64,000 nt of DNA from Lentilactobacillus kisonensis DSM 19906 = JCM 15041. GTDB taxonomy: Bacteria; Bacillota; Bacilli; Lactobacillales; Lactobacillaceae. Below are positions 49,572 to 57,700 of this stretch, piece after piece. The notes below the pieces were generated by a model. The model saw only the letters and a list, made by a program, of their open reading frames with translations. It searched no databases and was not told where the DNA came from. The stretch spans positions 62,001 to 126,000 of the forward strand of contig NZ_AZEB01000004.1 of the NCBI RefSeq assembly GCF_001434135.1. The letters are read 5' to 3'. Numbering within the stretch: position 1 is the stretch's first letter; every line of letters starts with the position of its first letter. The translations under genes were made by a program, and so were the position numbers.

Positions 49572-49691
49572 TAGGACCGCTCCGCAAAGCAGAAGTCTGC
49601 GCCTAAGCTACCTCCCTCAAAAATCCCAAGCCCGGGGATTTCTGAGGGAGGCAACTTAGGCTCCGACTTCTAATCGCTTTGCTCCGCTCAC
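49572..49691 (-). repeat. GTGAGC hairpin element, copy 15
   Basis: Reverse-oriented copy, TAGGACCGCT ... CCGCTCAC. Pairs: GCAAAGC/GCTTTGC, AGAAGTC/GACTTCT, GCCTAAG/CTTAGGC, CCTCCCTCA/TGAGGGAGG, AAATCCC/GGGATTT. Confidence 0.92.
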
Positions 49692-49706
49692 TTGACACCT
49701 TCGCAA

Positions 49707-49756
49707 CTCTACAAAAAAGATCTTTACGCATTTGCGTAAAGATCTTTTTTGTAGAG
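49707..49756. terminator. Perfect 24-bp palindrome with terminator character
   Basis: Arms 49707-49730 and 49733-49756 are exact reverse complements (CTCTACAAAAAAGATCTTTA...) around a 2-nt loop, with CCTTCG/CGAAGG continuing outside after a small bulge. It lies directly after the stop of the gene at 49764-49985 and includes runs of A/T inside the stem. Confidence 0.75.
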
Positions 49757-49763
49757 CCGAAGG

Positions 49764-49985
49764 CTACTTTTTGAGTAACTTTTCAGCATCAGCTGTAATG
49801 TCGTCAGTCGACATATTCATGTATGGCTCCATGTCTTTTTCAGTCTTCATGGTGTCATGATCATTCTTTTCCATGTAATAATCCCATAAAGCATCTCGTA
49901 CTGGAAGTTTACTATCGCTCCAATCGAAAGCCTCATTCATTTTTTTGTTTAATAATGGGGATTCTGCACCGGGTTCTTCTGCCAT
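49764..49985 (-). CDS. Small acidic protein of unknown function
   Basis: A 73-residue protein, MAEEPGAESPLLNKKMNEAF followed by DWSDSKLPVRDALWDYYMEK and a KDMEPYMNMSTDDITADAEKLLKK tail. Strong ribosome site AAAGGAGGTAG before the ATG. No signal peptide or membrane segment. I do not recognise the family; a conserved lactobacillar hypothetical seems likely from its regular helical composition. Confidence 0.7.
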   Translation of the reverse strand: MAEEPGAESPLLNKKMNEAFDWSDSKLPVRDALWDYYMEKNDHDTMKTEKDMEPYMNMSTDDITADAEKLLKK

Positions 49986-50071
49986 AAGTAACTACCTCCT
50001 TTATTGTTCTATAACCATTATAGTTCAAATTTTAATTTTGGGCTAAAAATTGTTGCAGAAATGTAAATTGT

Positions 50072-50452
50072 TTACTTGGCTGGTTCAATTTTCATGATCC
50101 AGTTGACCTTTGGATCTGGTGTGTTCAGCCGGTCAATGTCCTCGCCAATTGTGACGTTACGGGCGATCACCCTGCCCGATACCGGTGATTTGAGCGTCTC
50201 CACCGACTTATCGCCCTCAATGTCCAAAAGGTCGTCATCGGTTTCGATAATTTTTAATTGGGTTGGGAAATCAGCAAAGGTGATCTTGCCGATTTGTTGG
50301 TAGACTGATTCGTCGATTCCCAACAGGTAGTCGCCGTTTTCGGTTTTCGCATACCAGACACCGTCCTTGACCTTTTCGTCAGTTAATTTGGATGCTGGGT
50401 GACGGTTAAATAGATTTAAAAATTTTTGCCAAATTGAAACTGTTTTCATCAT
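50072..50452 (-). CDS. gcvH: GcvH-like lipoyl carrier protein
   Basis: A 126-residue protein of the glycine-cleavage H family. The lipoyl-lysine region aligns as EGDKSVETLKSPVSGRVIA, with Lys82 at the position of the lipoylated lysine. The start VSIWQKFLNLFNRHPASK is longer and less conserved than in true GcvH. No gcvT or gcvP is present, and lactobacilli usually lack the glycine cleavage complex, so this carrier more likely serves as a lipoyl relay for other lipoyl enzymes or in a stress role, as known for GcvH-like proteins. It is divergent from lplA, whose product would lipoylate it; the two genes share an 80-bp intergenic region. Confidence 0.85.
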   Translation of the reverse strand: MMKTVSIWQKFLNLFNRHPASKLTDEKVKDGVWYAKTENGDYLLGIDESVYQQIGKITFADFPTQLKIIETDDDLLDIEGDKSVETLKSPVSGRVIARNVTIGEDIDRLNTPDPKVNWIMKIEPAK

Positions 50453-50532
50453 TATCTCGCCTCGGTATTGTTTACCTAAATTATAACGTATAATGAGGAA
50501 TATACGTAGGATTCTGCAGGAGGGATAGCCTG

Positions 50533-51546
50533 ATGTATTTAATCGATATTTCTAGAAATGGGCAACCCAGTTACGATGCCCGGGTTAATCAGTCGCTGGA
50601 CAACTATTTTGTGAATGACCTCAAGCTGCCGGGACACGGGTTCATGTTTTACGTTAACCAGCCGTCAGTCATCATCGGCCGCAATCAAAATGTCTGGGCG
50701 GAAGTCGATATTGACTACCTGCATGAGCACAATATCCAGCTGGTCAGGCGGACATCCGGCGGTGGCGCGGTCTATCACGACATGGGCAACTTTATCTTTG
50801 AGAATATTTTGACGGATAACGCTGACGACTTTGGCGACTACGGTCATTTTGCTGAACCGATACTGAGGGCGTTGCGTAAACTTGGAATGGATGTTCAGAT
50901 GAAGACGAACAGCAGCGATCTGATCTTGGATGGTAAAAAATGGTCAGGGATGACCATGTTCAAGAGTGGTTCTGGCTTAGCGGCTGGCGGCACGATTATG
51001 TACGATTTAAATATTGAAAATGCCAAGCAGGTATTGACAGAGGATCGGTTAGAAAGCCAAAAAGGGCTGGGGGTCCGCTCTAAACGGAGCCCGATCGTTA
51101 ATTTGAAAGATTATTTGCCGACGGGGATGACGATGGCCGACTTCCACGAGTATCTGTTGAAGGAACTTTTTTCGGTGAAATCCCTGGATGAGATTGAAAC
51201 CTATCATATGACCGCCGCCGATTGGCAGAAGATTGATGAGCGCCTAGCGGAGACGTATGGGACGGATGCTTGGAATTACGGGCACAATCCTGGTTACTAT
51301 GACTATGCGGACACGGAACTGGCAGCTGGCAAGCTGGGGATGAATTGGACGGTTGAGGATGGGAAATTGGTGCACCTCAAGTTCAACCCGTTTTTCAAGG
51401 TGGTTGGCGACTTGAAAACGATCGAAATGAGCCTAATTGGTAAGAGATTAAGTAGTTGGACGATTAATCGGGCAGTGAAGAAAGCGAAGTTAAAAAATAT
51501 TGATAACAATATTCTAATTGAATTTATGGGAAATCTCTTAAAGTAA
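50533..51546 (+). CDS. lplA: Lipoate-protein ligase A
   Basis: A 337-residue enzyme that activates free lipoate with ATP and attaches it to the lysine of lipoyl domains. It has the N-terminal LplA catalytic domain with the lipoyl-AMP loop LVRRTSGGGAVYHDMGN, the HEHNIQ-type region and GKKWSGMTMF-type lysine segment, plus a C-terminal accessory domain (about 240-337). GCAGGAGGG precedes the ATG. The divergent gcvH-like gene next door encodes a probable substrate. A terminator hairpin follows. Confidence 0.93.
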   Translation: MYLIDISRNGQPSYDARVNQSLDNYFVNDLKLPGHGFMFYVNQPSVIIGRNQNVWAEVDIDYLHEHNIQLVRRTSGGGAVYHDMGNFIFENILTDNADDFGDYGHFAEPILRALRKLGMDVQMKTNSSDLILDGKKWSGMTMFKSGSGLAAGGTIMYDLNIENAKQVLTEDRLESQKGLGVRSKRSPIVNLKDYLPTGMTMADFHEYLLKELFSVKSLDEIETYHMTAADWQKIDERLAETYGTDAWNYGHNPGYYDYADTELAAGKLGMNWTVEDGKLVHLKFNPFFKVVGDLKTIEMSLIGKRLSSWTINRAVKKAKLKNIDNNILIEFMGNLLK

Positions 51547-51571
51547 GAACCCAAAATTAAAATAACAAGTT

Positions 51572-51600
51572 ACGCCATTCACTAATTGGATGGCGTTTTT
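51572..51600 (+). terminator. Intrinsic terminator of lplA
   Basis: ACGCCAT / ATGGCGT stem with TTTTT. A similar core (GCCATTCACTA...TGGC) recurs in the terminator of the large adhesin gene. Confidence 0.85.
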
Positions 51601-51789
51601 ATGTAGCTTCAATTTTAATTAAGAAAAAGGCCTTCCAAGCCTGATATTACCCTTCATGAATAAATATCGCAGGATTCAATTAGCGAATATGAAAGTTCAT
51701 AATTTCTTTTAAAAATAGCCAAACTTTCCTGATAATCTTATTGCATAGATAAGATGAGGGTAATCATAGCGAATGACGGAGGAAAAATC

Positions 51790-54700
51790 ATGAAATTACT
51801 CAAGAAAGGATTCATTGTGCAATTTGTCGGGGTGCTCACCCTGGTGTTCGGTAACTTCTATACGGCCGGTGCCGCCGTGGCCGATGTAGTTGCGACCGAT
51901 GAAATTGCAGTTAAAAACGCCAAGCTGATCGATGATAAACGGCAGCTGGTGACCAATGCCAAGGTTGGCGATAAGGCGAAGTTAGCCTTTGACACAACTG
52001 TGGGTTCTTTGTCGCAGTCTGGCAAGATTAAGTTTGCCTATGACAGGGATACTTTGAAAATCAAGAAGGATAAGTACAAGTTTAAAAATGGCAGCACCAA
52101 GGTTGTCGTTGACATTGATGGCAAAGACTCAACCATCGAATGGCAACACGCAATTGATAAGACTGATCTTGAGGTGGTCTTGCCGGTTAAGTTTAACCGG
52201 CCGGTCGATCATCAGGAGTTGATGGTGACAATTGACGAGAAAGAAGTGAAATTGCCAACGTTGACGGTGGTGGATAAGGATACCAAGAAGGCGAAGGACA
52301 CCACTGCGCCTAATCAGGACAAGGCTGACGGGAACTTGCAGGACGATAATTTGGTGAATAAGGTGCTGCAAGAGGCGCAGAAGGATGAGGCGGCGAGTGA
52401 CCAGGCGGAAGCTGCTAAAGAAGATGAAGCCGCTAAAGAAGATGAAGCCGCAGAACAAAAGGAAACAACTGAGCAACCAGTTCAACCAGAACCGAAGAAG
52501 GACAATGAAATTGATGAGAATTCTTCGCAGGCGGATGTGATTGAAGAACCGAAGCAATCTAATAGCGAAAAAGCAGAAGCATTGCTAAAAGAGAAGCGGG
52601 AAGCAGATCAGAAGAAGTCTGAGGAGAAGAGTCGACAGGCGATTGAGGAACGAAAGAAGGATAATGAGAATCGATCTCAAGATCCAACCCAAAATAATCA
52701 AAAGGCCTTAAAGAACTCAGGTGATAATCGAGAAATTCAGACACCGCAAGATTCTTTGTTGGCTAATGTTGATAGTGCTAAGAAGGTGTTGGGTGGATCG
52801 GATGATGCTGAGGCAGGTGATGTGGACAGAGATTCGCTGAAAAGGACATTGCCAGTGAATGGTGTGTTTGCTGAGGGCCATAATCTCGGGGAACTAGACT
52901 ACTTCTTTGATACCATTCAGTTAAAGTACGGAGATAATAATGAAAAGTCTTGGACTGTTGAAGGTGACCTAAGCAAAGATGTGGAAATCCCTGCAGAAAT
53001 TAGAGATAGCGAAAATATCACGATCTATTGGGCATGGAACACTCAAAATATTAATGAAAAGAGTGGGTTAAGCTCTCCAATTAAAAATGGCGATTATTAT
53101 GAATTTAACATCAAGGGATTCGAGTATTTATATCCGACTGGTAAAGATTCTGTCACAGAGAAAATTGAAGACAGCAAAGGTAACACAATAGGTGAATTTA
53201 TAATATCAAAGGGTGAAAATAATAACGAACAACGTGTCAGGATTATGTTTTTGCCAGGGGCCAGTACTACTGAGAGAAGAATAGAATACAAGGCAAATGC
53301 CAAAACGGTGCTATCCCAAGGTGCTGAAGAAGTTACCTTTGGTGAAATTGCTCGTGACAGACAGACTATCAAAATTGAAAAAGGAATTCTAGATATCAAA
53401 AAGAAAGGAAAATATGAAACTCGTGAAGTTGGGGAAAATCCCAAACAGACGGTAACTGACTATAGCAAACTACACTGGACAGCAAATTTTGAAACTGCTA
53501 AAGATGGGGATCAATACAAATATGCCGATTCAGTCACACTACAAGATGTCTTTGGTGGTGGATATAATTATAAGGATGCCATCTATGAATTTGAGGTAAC
53601 GCCAAACGAAGGAGACTCAAAGAAAATATCTAAAAGTGAAGATGAAGACTTGTACAACAAAATAGTTAGTATATCGTCAGGCAAAGCGAATTTCACATTT
53701 AATGCTGAGAATATATTTTCCGATAGAAAGAAGATCAAGGCAATTCAACTTGACATGGTTGCTGATATCACTGACTACACGCCAAGCGAGTATAAGAATG
53801 AAATCAAAGTAACTTCATGGAAGAGTGAAGGCAGTCCTGGTATGACCTCTTACACGGCTCGAGCCAAAGTGGAGAATGACCGTAGAACGCTTAATAAGAC
53901 CGCGGAAATTGTTAAGGGTGGGAATGTTGAATACACAGTTCGTTTCACAGTAAAAAAAGATGATACGAATCTGATATTAACGGATGAATTAACTTCACTA
54001 CTATTTAAATACGATTCTGAATTTGAACTGTATCGAGGAACCGGTACAGACAGAGAGCAAGTGACTCTGTCGGATTTTTCCGATGTTCCTACAATAAATG
54101 ATCCAAGCGGAGAAAGCCGCGCTAATTTTTCCTTGCAATTCAAAGAAAATATAAAGCCCACGGACGATACGCCAATTTCATATGAACTGGTGTATCAGGT
54201 GACCCCCGTTAATCCAAAGACGATTAAAGATACTGATTATGAAGGTTTAAAAAATAAAGTTACCTGGAATGGAACAAGTGAATTTACAAATATTAAGAAT
54301 CCAACCTTTAATAGCAAATCAGCTGGGGATCCAAATTGGACTAACTTCACTACAAATTGGTCGATTGAAGTTAATAAGTACGACCGAAACTTTGAATTTC
54401 CGATCACAATCGTTGAGTCGGTAAGTGATTCGAATTATCTTGATTTTGAGGGGTATTTTGACGAAATATTAAAAAAGGCACAGACAAGTTCCGGTAGTAC
54501 TTTAAAAATAGATGATTATATTCAGTTGTTTACCAAGAATGAGAAGGATAAATACGAAGAACGCGCTGTTGAACTTGTGGGAGTGCAAGAGGGCATTATT
54601 ACTTTCAAGTGGAAAGATGATGGGAAAAATGCGTTCACATTAGAAAAAAATGAGTCAGGTAAAATTAAATTGAAAATTCTAAGCTCACCAGGAACTTCAG

Positions 54701-57700
54701 AAACCCGCAATTTTAAAGTTGATTGGTTGGATGTTCCTATCGATAAAGCAAAACTGGCAAATTCACCTGATGAGACAGAAATAGAAAACTGTGCCGAGGT
54801 CACTTATAACAAAGAAAAAGTTTGTGCAACAATTGACATACCACACTTAGTTCAAAAAAACATTTCTAAGACTGGAAAACTATCAGAGAACTTCAGTGAT
54901 CCACAAAATCGTAAAATTGAATGGACATCAAGCTTCAATTTTAAGGATTATCTCGGTGAAGATGGTGATCCCGAAAAGGATAGAATTTATACCGTTAAAG
55001 ATGAATTCGGTATTGGTGATGATACAAAGGATTCGGTGACCATGTACAATGGCAGAGATTCAACGGTTAAAGATAAAGACCTTCAGAGTATTGACTATGA
55101 AAGGGGTGACCTTAGTGAACATATCCAATTGTCCCTTGGGCAATTGGACGAAAATGGTACGAAGGTTAATGAATATTCAGGTAAGGAGGAGTTTCAGGAA
55201 GGTAATCATTACAGATTAGAACTAACTTCGTCTTCTAAAAGCTTTGAGTTAACAATAACCCTAACTCCAAAAGGTAAAAAATTTATCGATGATAATAAAT
55301 ATAACATTTGCATCCTAAAGTACGAATCTGATGTAAAAAGTTTATCTTATGGCAAGGAAGAAGATTACGATCATCTAAAAAAATGGACATTCAACAACAC
55401 AATTTCGGTAGCAGGATTACCTCATTCAGAGAAACTAACCGCTCATGCTCAAACCACATATACTGATGCCGGGTATTTACTCGATAAAGGTGGTCAGTCA
55501 GAGGAAGTTATTGATGAAGGTCGAGAAATCACGGCAATTAAGTGGAATTTGCTCATCAATGGTGAAGGTAAGGATTTAAATGGTGAGGTTAAAATTGTTG
55601 ATAAAATTACTGGGGGCAATCAAAATCACTTAAATATTAAGAATTTAGACTATCACGTTAAAGTTTATAAAGCCATTAGAAGTATCAATTCTGAAACAAA
55701 CAAAGTCACATATGAGGCGGATAAGAAAAATCCAATTGCCTCTAATAACTATTCATTCACACTATCCAAAAGTCTAGATCGATTGGAGATTAATTTTGCA
55801 AAAGACTTTAGGATTACAGAACCATTAGTTGTCCAGTATTACACAGAAATCCAAACAACCACCGGGAAAGATTTCACAAATGACGTGGCGCTTAGCTTAG
55901 GTGACCGCAAATTTACCGCGGGGGAAACACTCCAATCAGGACTTGATACCTGGGGAAACATCAACCACTTCAGCGTGAATGTTGTTAAGACTGCTGATGA
56001 GAGTGGCGAACCTCTTAAGGGAGTTGAGTTTAAGCTTCAACAGCTGAAGGGGAACCAGTGGACAGATGTGATGACGCCTAATGATGACGGAGAAACACCA
56101 TCGATACCTTATAAGGTGGTGACCAACGACCAAGGTATGGCAACTTTTATGGATCTGGAAGCCTTACCAACGTATCGAATTATTGAAACAGAGGGGCCGG
56201 CAGATCGATTTACCCAATTTGAATCCAAACCATTTACAATGAAGAATGTTGAGGATGGTAAGGCAGTATATGTGCTTCAAGCAGTTAATCCTTACCCTGG
56301 CAACCTTATCATCAAAAAGACCGTTGAAAGTAATGGCATCGACGTTTCAAATGAGACATTTAAATTCGATGTTAAAGCGGTTGACGATGTTGAGGCACCG
56401 ATGACTAATTTTAACGCCAGTTTTGATTACAGTGTCTATGACAAGGATGGTCATCCAGTCAAGGATAATGATAATCAACCGATTACTGGAACGGTAGTCT
56501 TTATAGAGGGTGTAGCAAGTGGCTTACCGGCAATCAAGGATGGTCAACAGATCAAAATTACCGGATTACCGCAAAACCAACTGTTTACCATCACTGAATT
56601 GGGCGCGAACAAATTTATCACAAGCAATCAGTTGACCAACATCTCGAGTGGATCAACTCAAGAAAAGGATGGTAAAGCAACTGGCCAATTTACCCTTCGC
56701 AAGGGGGAAAATGCTGCCAGCACTATTGCAGAGTTTATCAATCGGATTGAACCGGGTGACTTCTCCTTCTCCAAGAAGATTAAGGGTCCAAACGCTACAA
56801 ATGATGGTGATAAACAGTTTGATTTCTATCTTGAGGCAGTGGATGCCAACGGTGACCGTGATCAGTCATTCTCAGGAGAAATTAATGGGCTTAAACGTTT
56901 AGAAAGTTCTGAAGAAAAAGACGTCATCTTTAACTTTGACAAAGGGATTGCAACTACGCTCAAGAATGGGGATAAAATCCAATTACGGAATAACGAATCC
57001 TATAATGATATCAAGTTGCCCGCCAACATGAGGTTCAAGGTATATGAACGCCAGGATGATACCTACAAGCACACGAGTTACGCTATCGATGGTGAAATCA
57101 AGGATGAGGCTGCTTCTGAAAGTGACGGTAAAGTGGACTACCATGTCGTTGGTCCGATGTACACGAACGGTAAACATCTTAAATTCACGAATGAACAGAA
57201 GGAAAACTCATTTGAATTCGAAAAGATTGTGTCAGGTAAAGAGTCTACTGACAAATTCAAATTCGAGGTGAAAGGTGGCAACGAAACTACCATTGATGCA
57301 ATTGCTGGCAAAGCGTATGCTGCCTCATTGGTAAATGCTCGAACTGGAAATGTGATTAATGATTATGAGATCCAGTTTAATGCCAAAGGTGAAGCAACCG
57401 AATGGTATACCGACAAGAATGATCCGGCAACTAAAACTGACATTGCCTTAATGCATGAGCAAAAGGTTGTTATTACTGGATTACCAATTGAAACGACTCA
57501 ATTTGAAGTGACAGAATTGGTGGCTGAAACAGACTGGAATATTCAGCATCAAATTGATGGTGATGTGGAACGAGACGGGAATGTGGCAACTCTTAACTTA
57601 AATCGAGGAAATGGACGCAATTCCATTATGTTTAGGAATCTTGAGCCAGAAATGGTTTCATTCAAGGTTAAGAAAACCGTAAGCGGAGTTGTTCCTCCTA

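Noticed and set aside
8601-49691. Recurrent repeats considered as a CRISPR array
   Set aside because: Copies are ~120 bp, lie in both orientations at scattered intergenic sites, and tandem spacers are only 5-11 bp. There are no cas genes.
47331-51770. Identical TGAGGGTAATCA upstream of the S53 peptidase and the giant adhesin
   Set aside because: A 12-base match at two promoters could be chance; only two cases and no palindrome.
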